Source: Chlorops oryzae
Taxonomy: Eukaryota > Arthropoda > Insecta > Diptera > Chloropidae
Reading direction: 5' to 3'
Length of the DNA: 64,000 bases
Assembly (NCBI GenBank): GCA_020466095.1
Contig: CM035806.1
Span: 129,689,156 to 129,753,155 of the forward strand
In this document: piece by piece, positions 10,486 through 21,491 of the stretch
Numbering within the stretch: the first letter of the stretch is position 1
Layout: every line of letters begins with the position of its first letter
Notes under the pieces: generated by a model
The model's input: only the letters and a program-made list of their open reading frames with translations
What the model was told of the DNA's origin: nothing
The model's database searches: none
Position numbers and translations under genes: made by a program

Positions 10486-11362
10486 AAGCAAAAACAATAA
10501 CAAAAAAAAACGCTTGGAAAGGAGATAGTGGAAGGGAGGGGTGTAAAATAGAATAAATCCACTTTAAAAATAGAACAATGTACAAGCGTGCCCCGTCGAC
10601 TCTTACTTCCAGAAGCATGGGGCGTTGGTAGGAGAATGCTGCCGAACAGAAGAATGCAGATTGCAAAAACCAGAGAGCCAGAGTAAAGTGGGAGTAAAAG
10701 GCAATAAAAGAAAAACAAAAAACAATTCACTCCCGTATAGAGGCGCATGTAATGTAGCCATTGTACTGACGTGATGCCACAGCAGAAGCCTAGCCTTCGG
10801 AGACATAAAACAACAACACTTGTGGAGGCGAATCATTTATAGGGTGGTTACTTAGTCACATGTAGAACGTCAACTTTGTCAAGCAAAGCCAAGCAAAAGC
10901 GACGCGGATCAGAGCTGAGCTGAGCCGAGCAGAGCAGACCAGGGCATCCGTGCAATGTGGGAAAAGCCTAAATTGGTTATGACAAAGTGCTCTACAGTAC
11001 GCTTTATCGTAGTGCTGTAGCGCTGTGACGCCGGTGCTGGTGGTGTGTTGGGGTGTAGTTAAGTAAATAATAGAATGTTTATATACACCGACGCGTCGTT
11101 AGAAGATGGAATGGACTTTTCAAAAGTACGATCCCAGGGGACAAGAGGTACAGTCGACTCTAGATGGAGTGAACAAAATTTTTGCAAAACCTGTTCATAC
11201 TACCGAGGCTGTTCACACTGTCACAACAAAGCTTTTCTATGTTCCATTTGCTTCATTTCGTTCAAATATGATTTATAAATATGTTCTCTGAGGAATCAGC
11301 CAACGTTTATTTCGTCTTCCTAGCTTTATTAGTTTTTGAGATATCAAATTTTAAAAAAATGC
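10486..11362. other. Block duplicated at 14,862-15,738 (allelic copy)
   Basis: The two blocks align without gaps at a constant offset of 4,376 bp. I noted only about three single-base differences (near 10,799, 10,825 and 11,037). No gene is recognised; short frames on both strands are identical in both copies only because the DNA is. From about 11,155 rightwards the block also resembles the repeat at 60,683-60,905. Confidence 0.85.
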
Positions 11363-11602
11363 TTACTAAAAAAGGATTTTCAAGGATATGTCAGGGGCTA
11401 TTCGAAATACAAAAACTAAAAAGTAGTCCCTACAGTGTTTTTAGATGGCACCATTCGAAAAATCAACAAAACTTAAAAATCCCTTTCAGGGTGCCGCAAT
11501 CGGCAAGACCCTTTACATGTAAGGCTCACAATAAAAAAAAAATTTTTTTTTTCAAAACTAAGCTTTTTTCGGAAAAAATTCAATAAGGACGTTTGTTGCT
11601 TG

Positions 11603-11877
11603 TGTTGGCGATGGCCTATGTCGTCTTCTCAGAGTAAAACTCCTTTAGATCAAAGTATAATTCTGCGCTTTATTTCGTAGCGTCTTACAATATTGTGTCT
11701 TATCTATTATATATTAACACCGGATGTCCGTCTTCTTCGAATGTCAAAAAACAAAGTGTCAACGTAAGCATCAGATCAACATATTTTATATAAATGTCAA
11801 ATAAAAAGGAATCAATCAATATCAATAACAGGGTTGCATTATAGTGCTTGTTATGGTGAGTCTATACGATGCTAACA
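11603..11877 (-). mobile_element. Ty3/gypsy 3' LTR (left copy)
   Basis: This 275-bp repeat begins TGTTGGCGATGGCC and ends CGATGCTAACA on the plus strand, i.e. TGTTAG...CCAACA in element orientation. It matches 21,069-21,341 almost base for base, differing by about 2-3 bases near the end. It lies immediately downstream of the pol stop codon. Confidence 0.92.
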
Positions 11878-11911
11878 TTCGGTCATCCTGATGTAACTTA
11901 ATCGCCCTCGA

Positions 11912-12059
11912 TTAAGATCGTTGTTGAAGACGCTTGCTTCTCCTTGGTTTGGGTTCTTCTATGTCACTTTCAGAAGTTTCGGCATCGTCTGGAAGTTTCG
12001 TAGGATTTCCGTCAGGACCTTCATCCGATGAACTGAAGTGTAAGTCTTCACTTCCCGAA
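11912..12059 (-). CDS. Retrotransposon pol, C-terminal end
   Basis: In element orientation this gives the last codons of pol: a basic tail ending RRSKRLQQRS, then TAA at 11,912-11,914, a purine-rich stretch and the LTR. Positions 11,976-12,059 are identical to 16,698-16,781, where the same coding sequence is interrupted. The two pieces belong to one element separated by an embedded 4.6 kb segment. Confidence 0.75.
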
Positions 12060-15000
12060 TTTTTAAGTAAATAACAACCAAGGCTTATTATTTTTTCCCC
12101 AAAAACTATTTTTAAAAACCGAAACCTTTTTTTATTTTTTACAAAAAAAATTGTTCAAAAAACGCTCACTCCAAAACTTTGCAAGAGAAATTTTAACCAA
12201 TCATTTAATTCCCTAATTAAAAATAATAGATTTAAACTCCGGGGCTTATCACCCCGTTTTAAAGAAAAATAATAACCAAATTGTTGAAAAAATTTAATTT
12301 TGGGGGCCTTCCAAAATGATTCAAAACTCAATGCGTTTTCTATAAGTTTTATAATAAATTGGGAAAAAAATGTGCTGATTTAAACAAAAAATCTTTAAAA
12401 GTTAAAAAATTAAATCTAAAGGGAGAATGGTTTTAAGGCAAAATTTGTTAAAAAATCTTTTAAAACTTTTAAAGTCTTCCGTTAAATTCTGAGAAAATTT
12501 TTCTAAGGAATAAAACTGAAGTTGAAGTTTATTTTGAAAATCGGGGCTAAATCTAAAAGGCTTTTAAAAGAATTCCCTTAAAAAAAAAGGGGAAGGAAAC
12601 TTTTAAAAAAAATATAAAAAAGTTTCCTTTAATTTAACGAGTTCGCGGAATCAAATAACCGATTTAATTATCAACAGAAAAAATTTAAAACCCTCCTTTT
12701 TTAATTAAGCATTCAAAAAAAAATTCTTAAAATTTTAAAAAAATGATAAAAGACAAGTAAATGATAAAAGTCCCAGTTCTTTTAATTTTCCTTAATTAAA
12801 AGAAAATTCCTTATGGTTAAAATCAACAATTTTTGCTTAGGTTTTTACTAAATGGAAAACTTTAACTAAAAAGTAAAATTTAAATTTTAAATTCAAACGC
12901 TTAACTTCGAGCACCAAAAACCCCCTCCAAAAAAATTTTAATCTTAAACCCCATTTTCGGGTCGCTTAAAAAAAATTTTCAAGTTAGTAAAATTTAATTT
13001 TTGTTTTGACCGAAAAAAGCTTGGTACTTTTCCAACAACTATTTTCTGAAAAATTTTTGGTTCGGCAAAAAAAACCAGTAAGAGGGAAGCACCGGTTAAA
13101 CCCTTCGAAAAAGGTAAAAAAAATTTCAAATTTAAATTTTATAATACAAAATTTAGGCCTTCGGAATTATTCCCCCTTTAAAGGGTTTTAATCCAACCAA
13201 AATATTTTATGGCCTCCTTTTCTATGTGAAAAAACGTTTTTCTCAAACACATCGGTGGGGCCGTTGATCATGGTAATTATTAATAGTTTCCACCAGAATA
13301 TTCGTTGAATTCCATCGCGGAAAATTTAAAATTTTTTCAGTTTTAACCTTTAATCCGGCAAACCCGATAAAAATTTGCCTATAAAATAAAGCTTTTTAAA
13401 AAAAATTTCCGTTTACTGGTTTCTTAGGCCCCTCTTCTTTCAAAGGAACCCAGAACCATTGGATACCACCTTTGGATCCCTCGGGCGTTTTAGGAGTTAA
13501 AATCCTAAAGACTGGGGGGGAAAAAGGGCCTTTTAAAAAAGAAAAAATGGCCCTGGGATCCTAAAACAGGTTTTCCGTTAATTTCCGTCCCAGGAATTTT
13601 TGGAGCTTATTTCCTTAATTGAGAAATAAAAAAAAACAACCTTTTCCTTTTTAAAATTTTAACATTAAAAAAAATATTTTTTTTTTTTTCCTCCTCACTT
13701 GGACATTGAAAATTTAGTTTCAAAAGTTCCCAAAATTTTCTTTAATTTTTTCCATTTTTAAGGGAAATTCCCGAAGAAACCATAATTATAAATTTCAAAA
13801 AAAAAAAAAAAAACCATGAATAGTAATTAATTTTAAAGCATCTTTAACCCCACCCTTAACCCACCAGCCCAAAACCCCTTAAAGTCCGTGGGGTCCTTTT
13901 AACCCTCTTGGATGGAAAACATTTCCCAACAGGGGGAGCCAAAATTGCAGCCTGCAATTTCAAATAGGAGGCCAAGCGTCAGGCGGCTTAAAAAAAATTT
14001 CCGAATTAAAAAATGCGGTAATGGGCCCTTTTGCTAGAAAAGAAAATTATTTTTTCCTAAATTTTTTTTTAAGTTTTGTAATTTTTCATTCAAAATATTT
14101 AAACCTTGGAAATTTATTTTTTTGAATTTGCAAAAAAAATTTTTAATTCTTTCTTTTCCTATGTTGAAATAAACGGCCTCGGAGTAAAAAAGCAAAATTG
14201 TGCGTGGCATTCCGGCAAAATTCCCTACCACTTTATTTTCTGGTTACTAATGCGATAAGTTTTTCTCGGGTTTTACGAAAATCCTATTTTTGCGTGATGG
14301 TAGAAAAAAAAATTTCTAACCTCTTTTCCCTTGGGGCCTTTCTCCAGTTCTGCAAAATGAAAAGAAAGAAAAACTTCATTAAAAAACCTTTCTGCCTAAT
14401 TTTTTTTTAATGGTTTTCTTTTGCGATTGGAAGGCCCCTTTTAAAACTTTTTCAATAACGAAAATTATTTGCCTCCAGTGTTCGATAAATTTTCTTAAAT
14501 TCCTTTCGAATTTCCGGTCCCTATTTCAAATTAGTCTAATTTACTCAGTTTGATACCATTAATTTTTTTTTGGTTGTTTGTTTGGCGTTCCTTTTTCTTC
14601 CTTGGGAGATACCAGACACAAATAATTAAGGAGTGGTCCAATTTTTTTTAAAACAATTTTCATTGTGGGTGAGTGATTCTCAAATAAAACCTAAAATAAC
14701 TCTTTCATAAAGAAAATCCAAAAACAAACCAAAATGGAAAGCGTTAAAAGAAAAGACCACAAAAAACAACACACCAACACCAACCAACGCCACATGCGAC
14801 AACGCCAAGCTAACGTTAAGGTTAAAGATAAAAATAACAAATCAAAATCGGAAATTTTCAAGTGCAAAAACAATAACAAAAAAAAACGCTTGGAAAGGAG
14901 ATAGTGGAAGGGAGGGGTGTAAAATAGAATAAATCCACTTTAAAAATAGAACAATGTACAAGCGTGCCCCGTCGACTCTTACTTCCAGAAGCATGGGGCG

Positions 15001-16697
15001 TTGGTAGGAGAATGCTGCCGAACAGAAGAATGCAGATTGCAAAAACCAGAGAGCCAGAGTAAAGTGGGAGTAAAAGGCAATAAAAGAAAAACAAAAAACA
15101 ATTCACTCCCGTATAGAGGCGCATGTAATGTAGCCATTGTACTGACGTGATGCCACAGCAGAAGCCTAGCCTTTGGAGACATAAAACAACAACACTTGTG
15201 GGGGCGAATCATTTATAGGGTGGTTACTTAGTCACATGTAGAACGTCAACTTTGTCAAGCAAAGCCAAGCAAAAGCGACGCGGATCAGAGCTGAGCTGAG
15301 CCGAGCAGAGCAGACCAGGGCATCCGTGCAATGTGGGAAAAGCCTAAATTGGTTATGACAAAGTGCTCTACAGTACGCTTTATCGTAGTGCTGTAGCGCT
15401 GTGACGCCGGTGCTGATGGTGTGTTGGGGTGTAGTTAAGTAAATAATAGAATGTTTATATACACCGACGCGTCGTTAGAAGATGGAATGGACTTTTCAAA
15501 AGTACGATCCCAGGGGACAAGAGGTACAGTCGACTCTAGATGGAGTGAACAAAATTTTTGCAAAACCTGTTCATACTACCGAGGCTGTTCACACTGTCAC
15601 AACAAAGCTTTTCTATGTTCCATTTGCTTCATTTCGTTCAAATATGATTTATAAATATGTTCTCTGAGGAATCAGCCAACGTTTATTTCGTCTTCCTAGC
15701 TTTATTAGTTTTTGAGATATCAAATTTTAAAAAAATGCTTAAGGTGAGATGACACTACGTGTGCAATGCACGAATATTTGCTCAGGACGTCATTCGAACA
15801 TTGCACACGTAATGAAACTCGACGAATAATTTGTTTGCTCAAACTAATTCTTACAGTGTTTTACAAATAAGAATGTGTGCGTTGCACGCGTAATGTAATC
15901 GAATCCAAATTTCAACTGCACAAATATTTTGTAAAAATCTGATGCAAAAAAACAAATGCAGCAGCTGTTGTTTCATCATCGTCATCTCTGAAGTTATTTG
16001 AATCCATTTTCATTTATTAGGCTCACATTACTAATTATAACTGTGTCTGAAATCTCTAAGTTTTACATTATTTTCATTGAAACTAAGTTTTTTAAAACGG
16101 AACTAGTAACATTGCGTAATCAAGGATGTTTGATTAGTCCTTGTTTTTTTGCGAGAAAATGTTATGTGTGCTATTGTCTCTTCTCAGATGTGTCACACAT
16201 CCTTTAGATCAATTAGTATGTGAATTGCACACGTAGTGTCATCTCCCTATTACGTAAAAAAGCGATCTTACAAGGATATGTGCAGGGATCTATTCGAATA
16301 TACAAAACACAAAAGTAGTCCCGTACAGTGTCTTCGAGATGGCACCATTCGAAAAATCAACAAAACTGTAACGTAAAGCCCTTCAGGGTGCCGCAATCGG
16401 CAAGACCCTTTTACATGTAAGGCTCACAATAAAAAGAAATTTTTTTTCAAAACTAACCTTTATTTCGGAAAAAATTCAATAAGGACGTTTGTTGCATTAG
16501 GTACCAAGGTGATCTTGTTATGCAATGAGTCTGAATATCTGTGAGTAACATTTGAGGTCGATCCTGGTAGTGAAGGGTTAAATCACCTTCGGAAAAAACT
16601 TATTATCGTTCCATCTAGAAGATTCTTTGAGTCTTTCTCCTAAGTAGCGATACAGTGTACTCTCTCTTAATGCGGACACCTTTCGGGACCGATAAAT
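12060..16697. other. Embedded empty-site haplotype (probable assembly artefact)
   Basis: This 4,638-bp segment interrupts the retrotransposon and is bounded by the 84-bp exact repeat 11,976-12,059 / 16,698-16,781. Its content follows the element's own flanks in order. 12,060-14,860 is an eroded copy of about 6,700-10,485 (including the mariner end). 14,862-15,738 is the near-identical block. 16,262-16,497 matches 11,376-11,602. 16,500-16,697 matches the right flank 21,342-21,545. The left and right flanks meet near 16,498 with no retrotransposon between them, so this looks like the unoccupied allele. The eroded part is about a quarter shorter through scattered small deletions and keeps homopolymers, as in unpolished consensus. 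No gene is called here. Confidence 0.8.
15742..16249. mobile_element. TTA-flanked MITE, present in one haplotype only
   Basis: The ends AGGTGAGATGACACTACGTG and, inverted, CACGTAGTGTCATCTCCCTA are flanked by TTA (15,739-15,741; 16,250-16,252). The homologous site at 11,363-11,367 has a single TTA and no insert. A 3-bp TTA duplication fits PIF/Harbinger-type elements. The interior is non-coding and iterates TGCACACGTAATG-like words. Confidence 0.85.
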
Positions 16698-16990
16698 GTT
16701 TCGGCATCGTCTGGAAGTTTCGTAGGATTTCCGTCAGGACCTTCATCCGATGAACTGAAGTGTAAGTCTTCACTTCCCGAAAAATCTTCATTTTCTGGTT
16801 CAATGAAGCGCTTCATCTGGTCAATTGCCACTATTCCTTCGTAATATCGTTGTGTTCTTTGTATGCCTGGGATGTCAGCAACTCTGAAACGATCATATGG
16901 TAAATTTTCAATAATCATGTATGGGCCCTTATAGTGAGGAAGGAGTTTTGAGGTTTCTCCTGGTGCTGCTGTCGTAGTTCTCTTAACCAT
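16667..16990 (-). CDS. Retrotransposon pol, integrase C-terminal module
   Basis: Contains HYKGPYMI, the GPF/Y-type module found at the C-terminus of many Ty3/gypsy integrases, then an acidic linker. True element sequence ends at about 16,698. The last codons to 16,667 run into host flank and are not part of pol. It is one frame away from the integrase core upstream, with a frame change near 17,090. Confidence 0.8.
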   Translation of the reverse strand: MVKRTTTAAPGETSKLLPHYKGPYMIIENLPYDRFRVADIPGIQRTQRYYEGIVAIDQMKRFIEPENEDFSGSEDLHFSSSDEGPDGNPTKLPDDAETFIGPERCPH

Positions 16991-17070
16991 GACTATGTCT
17001 CCTGGTATAAAGGTTTGTACTTGACATCGTTTTTTATCAAATCGTAGTTTTTGTTTTTGTTGGTCTTGGA

Positions 17071-17913
17071 TTATATTCGATAACGCTTTTCTCGTGCAAG
17101 TGCGATTGGAGTTTTGTTAACTATGTTTGTGTCCGTTTCATTTCGTATGACGCATCCTGTTATGCTTCTTGGATTGTAATGGAACAATAATTGTGAAGGT
17201 GTGGTTTTAATTGTTCGATGGTATGTGTTATTTAAACTGTATTGTGTAGTGCTCAGCCACTGGTCCCAATCTTTATTATCATCTTTACGGCTCATCATAG
17301 CTAGCATTGGTGTAATACTTCTGTTTAGGCGTTCGACTTGCCCGTTGCCCCTGGGAGTTGCAGTTGCATTTCTAATATGTACAATAGTTTTTTCCTTGCA
17401 AAATTTTTCGAAAGTTGTTCCGGTGAAAGATGTACCTTGATCTGTAATTAGTCTTTCTGGAGGTCCAAATAAACATATTATATCATTTAAAATGTTAACG
17501 CTTGTACTGGATTTTGTATTTTTTACTGCTCTTAGTATACAGAATTTGGTAAATCCGTCTATAGTTGCCAAGACATATGAATTGCCTTTGCTACTTTTAA
17601 CGAAGGGTCCAAGATGATCCATATGAATTGTGTTAAATGGTATTCCAACTTTTCCAATTGGGTGTAACATGCCTTGTTTTTTTCCTGATGGTTCCTTGTG
17701 GTATAGGCATTCGGCACAAGCTCCTATATAGTTCTTCACGTAATTCTTCATTCTTGGAAACCAAAAGAATTCTCGGAGTTTATTAATCGTTTTGTCCAAC
17801 CCAATGTGGCACAAATTGTCGTGATATGTATGGACAAGTTTCCATCTCGCCTTTTTTGGAATACAGAGTTTAATTTCGTCTGCAAATTTCCGAAATACTT
17901 TTCCAGTGTCCAT
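17071..17913 (-). CDS. Ty3/gypsy integrase (pol fragment)
   Basis: This DD35E integrase would insert the cDNA copy into host DNA. Visible features in order are the HHCC zinc finger (YHDNLCHIG then CAECLYHK), IHMDHLGPF with the first Asp, LITDQGTSF with the second Asp, and NGQVERLN with the Glu exactly 35 residues later. The ATG at 17,911 is probably not a real start. The frame is the downstream part of pol after a break at about 17,905, where RNase H sequence jumps directly to the integrase N-terminus. The rest of RNase H and the linker are missing and the frame changes. Confidence 0.9.
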   Translation of the reverse strand: MDTGKVFRKFADEIKLCIPKKARWKLVHTYHDNLCHIGLDKTINKLREFFWFPRMKNYVKNYIGACAECLYHKEPSGKKQGMLHPIGKVGIPFNTIHMDHLGPFVKSSKGNSYVLATIDGFTKFCILRAVKNTKSSTSVNILNDIICLFGPPERLITDQGTSFTGTTFEKFCKEKTIVHIRNATATPRGNGQVERLNRSITPMLAMMSRKDDNKDWDQWLSTTQYSLNNTYHRTIKTTPSQLLFHYNPRSITGCVIRNETDTNIVNKTPIALAREKRYRI

Positions 17914-20900
17914 ACAACCGCTAGAGTCTCAAGTTCAGTGGAATGATATCGTGATTCTTCAGGTGTTGTTTGTTTACTTACGTATACAACAGGGTGGAGT
18001 TTTTCATCTTGCTGGAGCTGAAGAAGCATACCTGCAAGTCCGGTTTGGCATGCGTCGGTGTGGATTTCTGTTCTTGCATCAACTGTATACATTGCTAGTA
18101 CAGGCCGCTGCATTAGTTTGTCTTTTAGGGTGTGGAAGGCTCTTTCTTCTTCGCTTCCCCATCTCCATTCTTCGTTTTTCTTAGTTAATTTCGTAAGGGG
18201 CTTTGCTATCATACCAAAATTTCTTATAAATTGACGAAAATAACTTGATAGTCCTAAAAATTGTCTTACTGTGTGTACATTAGTTGGCGGCGGAAAATTT
18301 TTTATACATTCAATTTTTGACTGTGATGGTCTTAACACACCGTTTTCAATTTCATAACCCAAATAATCTATTTTTGTGAATAGGAACTTACATTTGGATA
18401 TGTTTAGTGTTAAATTTGCCTTTTCCAAAACGGATAATACTTCTTCTAAGTTATTAATCGCCTCGCATTCGTCGTCTCCAGGAATTAAAATATCATCAAA
18501 ATATGCAAGGGCAATTGTAAATCTTAGTGGCCCGAGTACGTTATTTATCATATGTTGGAATACGGCTGTTCCATTACAAACGCCAAATGGCATGCGTAGA
18601 AATTCGAAATGTCCATCAGGAGTGATAAATGCAGTCAGGTGTCTGGACTCTTTCGATACTGGAATTTGGTAATATCCGCTTTTCATGTCTAAAGCTGAGA
18701 ATAGTTTTTTGTTTTTTAATCGGTCAACATTATCCGGTATAATTGGTAATGGATACTGTATTTTTTTGGTTTTCTTATTTAGTGACCTATAGTCTATACA
18801 AATTCGTCGACCTCCATCTTTTTTATTTACAATCAATATAGGGCTAGAGTAGCTGGATACAGAATCACAGATTATTCCTGTTTCTTTCATTTTTTCCATT
18901 TCTTGGCGCACGAACTCCCTTTCCGTATGGCTTAGACGATACGGTCGCATCACAACTGGAGTTTCATCTATGAGTTCAATTTTCAGTTCAGCTTTATCCG
19001 TCAGACCAATCTTATTCGTGTTGGAAGGAAAACATGCTCGGTATTTCGTGAGAATATTCATTAATTTGAATTTACCCTCTGAGCTTATATGAGGTCCAAT
19101 TTTTATCTCGCTTTGTTCGATTTTAGTGATATTGTTCAAGCTTGCCTTAGGTTCATCTTCGTTTTCACTTACAATACACTTGGTAATAGTTGTTATGCAG
19201 TCGTTTTTGTTAAACTTGATTTCATTGCACGTTGTGTTCATTACTGGTATTTTGAGTTCGCCATCAAACATAGTTACAACGCAATTGGGAATATTTGCTC
19301 CACCTTTGTTCGTAGAATTCTCAATGTAAACATTTTGATCGCTTTTAGTATCGATGTATGAGTCTATAAAACCGATGAAATGTGGGGGTATCACCGTTGC
19401 CTCTTTAGCCCAAGCCTTATTACTGGTTTCAGGAAGCGTTGGTATTTCTAAGTCCTTTAGGCAATTATCGTTTGCTGTATTTTCGATTTTTTCTTCAAAG
19501 AATCGAAGCGCATTCCCGCGTCGTATCATCGTTATGTGTTCGGCTTCTGTAAATGGCTGGCCAACAAGTAATGGTATGCTCAACACTTCGTCATCTACAA
19601 TATAAAAATCAACGAGTGAGCTAGCTTGATCAATTCGCAATTCGGCATTAAAGACACCGATTGGTGATACGGTTCCGTTACCAAAGCCACGAACAATAAC
19701 GTTCGTTACTGGTTCGTAGTCAATTTGTAATTCTGAAACATCAGTTTTCCTTATCATAATCAATGCGCTGCCTGGATCAATGTAAGATTTGATTGGCATG
19801 TCGTTTATAAATGCATTTTGAAAATATTTTTGCTTCTCATTTAAGTTGCTCAAACTGCGGTGTATCACCAATGAATCCTTTTGGTTTTTTTCTGTAAGTC
19901 CATGACGATTTTCACTTGCATTTGTTTCGCATTGTGACTGTACATGACCTAATTGGTTGCATTTAAAACATTTAGGCATTGTTTTGCAATATTTTTTTGT
20001 ATGGCCCACTTCACCACATTGATAGCATTGAATCTCTGATTGTGGTTTGTTTGTATTTGGATCACGGCCATAACGGTCTGTTCTGCTTGTTGTATTTTCT
20101 AGATTTGGTTTTGGTTGGCTTGGTACAGTTCGATTTTCTGGTAACTTATAGTTACATCCTGCCTCAAAGTAATCACGTATATTGCTTAAAAGGTCATGGT
20201 AAGTAATATGCACTCCCTGCAGTAAAAATTTTCTTAAATCAGGTGAACGTAATCCTTTAATAATTTGCATTCTAGAATCGTAAAATTCGTGTTGCAGCTG
20301 CTTAGTATATCGGAGTTTCTCAAAAAAATAGTCTTCAATTGCTTCATTGTAGTTTTGTTTTCTAGCTACCATTTTTTCCCATAAGTCTCCTTGTGATCGT
20401 TTCCCTATGAAAGTTTCGCGAAAATCTTCTTCGAACTCCATCCATGTGTTGAATTCATTGGAGTTATACCAATTGAGTGCTGGTCCTTTCATATTGGCTC
20501 TGGCGCATTGTAGCCGCACGCTGTCTGACCACTTATTCATTGCCGCGACTCCTTTAATGGAATTCAGCCAATCCCTTGCTGAGTGTATTCCCGACTCTCC
20601 ATTGAAGTTTTCGATTGAATTATTAACATCCGGAATTACTCTGCACTCTGATCTTTCAGTACGTAGCGTATTAATAAGCATTTCATTCTGTTTTAACAAA
20701 ACGGATAAGATTGACATTCCATCTGTAATATTATCTATTGTACTTAGCTCAGTTTGATCGAATGTGTTTGTTTGTTGATAGAATTTTACACCTTCAGCTC
20801 CGCTAGCATGAGTATTGCTCTCTAACCTCATTTCACCAACCGCTCCTCCAGTTTCAGTTCCGTGTAGGTCGCTTTCCAATCTCATGCTCATCGCTTCCGC

Positions 20901-20993
20901 AGTGCCTCCTTCAATCGTAATGTGAGCAGATGGAGCTCCAATGACTTCGTTAATTTCAGCTTCGTTTAACTCGCTGACACGTTTCGAATTCAT
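17748..20993 (-). CDS. Ty3/gypsy gag-pol polyprotein (defective)
   Basis: A single frame from ATG 20,991-20,993 covers gag and most of pol. Gag includes a capsid-like region (residues about 130-290) and two CCHC zinc knuckles starting at residue 323 (CYQCGEVGHTKKYC) and about 342 (CFKCNQLGHVQSQC). An aspartic protease core DPGS follows at residue 406. Reverse transcriptase carries RRICIDYRSLN and the catalytic YFDD at 831-834. RNase H carries HTDACQTG with Asp 980 and stops being recognisable after WTLEKY. From about 17,905 to 17,748 the frame is out of register with integrase, so the tail is junk caused by an internal deletion or assembly error. No env-like frame is seen. Confidence 0.92.
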   Translation of the reverse strand: MNSKRVSELNEAEINEVIGAPSAHITIEGGTAEAMSMRLESDLHGTETGGAVGEMRLESNTHASGAEGVKFYQQTNTFDQTELSTIDNITDGMSILSVLLKQNEMLINTLRTERSECRVIPDVNNSIENFNGESGIHSARDWLNSIKGVAAMNKWSDSVRLQCARANMKGPALNWYNSNEFNTWMEFEEDFRETFIGKRSQGDLWEKMVARKQNYNEAIEDYFFEKLRYTKQLQHEFYDSRMQIIKGLRSPDLRKFLLQGVHITYHDLLSNIRDYFEAGCNYKLPENRTVPSQPKPNLENTTSRTDRYGRDPNTNKPQSEIQCYQCGEVGHTKKYCKTMPKCFKCNQLGHVQSQCETNASENRHGLTEKNQKDSLVIHRSLSNLNEKQKYFQNAFINDMPIKSYIDPGSALIMIRKTDVSELQIDYEPVTNVIVRGFGNGTVSPIGVFNAELRIDQASSLVDFYIVDDEVLSIPLLVGQPFTEAEHITMIRRGNALRFFEEKIENTANDNCLKDLEIPTLPETSNKAWAKEATVIPPHFIGFIDSYIDTKSDQNVYIENSTNKGGANIPNCVVTMFDGELKIPVMNTTCNEIKFNKNDCITTITKCIVSENEDEPKASLNNITKIEQSEIKIGPHISSEGKFKLMNILTKYRACFPSNTNKIGLTDKAELKIELIDETPVVMRPYRLSHTEREFVRQEMEKMKETGIICDSVSSYSSPILIVNKKDGGRRICIDYRSLNKKTKKIQYPLPIIPDNVDRLKNKKLFSALDMKSGYYQIPVSKESRHLTAFITPDGHFEFLRMPFGVCNGTAVFQHMINNVLGPLRFTIALAYFDDILIPGDDECEAINNLEEVLSVLEKANLTLNISKCKFLFTKIDYLGYEIENGVLRPSQSKIECIKNFPPPTNVHTVRQFLGLSSYFRQFIRNFGMIAKPLTKLTKKNEEWRWGSEEERAFHTLKDKLMQRPVLAMYTVDARTEIHTDACQTGLAGMLLQLQQDEKLHPVVYVSKQTTPEESRYHSTELETLAVVWTLEKYFGNLQTKLNSVFQKRRDGNLSIHITTICATLGWTKRLINSENSFGFQE

Positions 20994-21068
20994 GATTCGT
21001 GTATAGAAGAAATTTTACTCGATCCTCTACGTTTATTTATTCTTTCGCTGTTCACCCCGCTTCTGATG

Positions 21069-21341
21069 TGTTGGCGATGGCCTATGTCGTCTTCTCAGAG
21101 TAAAACTCCTTTAGATCAAAGTATAATTCTGCGCTTTATTTCGTAGCGTCTTACAATATTGTGTCTTATCTATTATATATTAACACCGGATGTCCGTCTT
21201 CTTCGAATGTCAAAAAACAAAGTGTCAACGTAAGCATCAGATCAACATATTTTATATAAATGTCAAATAAAAAGGAATCAATCAATATCAATAACAGGGT
21301 TGCATTATAGTGCTTGTTATGGTGAGTCAACGATGCTAACA
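21069..21341 (-). mobile_element. Ty3/gypsy 5' LTR (right copy)
   Basis: 273 bp, nearly identical to 11,603-11,877, indicating a recent insertion. The two LTRs plus 457 bp on the left and 4,560 bp on the right give an element of about 5.0 kb once the embedded segment is discounted. I could not identify a primer-binding site with confidence: the first bases inside the LTR read CATCAGAAGCGGGGTG on the minus strand and do not begin TGG. The sequence just right of it (21,342-21,480) shows deletion noise relative to 16,500-16,640. Confidence 0.92.
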
Positions 21342-21491
21342 CTTAGGTACCAAGGGATCTTTTAGAAATGAACTGAAATCTGTGAGTAAATTTGAGGTGA
21401 GATTGGTAGTGAAGGGGTTAAATCACATTCGGAAAAAACTTATTATTTCCCCATCTAAAGATTCTTTGAGTCTTTCACCTAAGTAGCGATA

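Noticed and set aside
10425..15212. Identical pairs of small frames (e.g. 75-107 codons) at 10.4-10.8 kb and 14.8-15.2 kb as duplicated genes
   Set aside because: Conservation is explained by the whole DNA block being an allelic duplicate; the frames have no domain and overlap each other on one strand.
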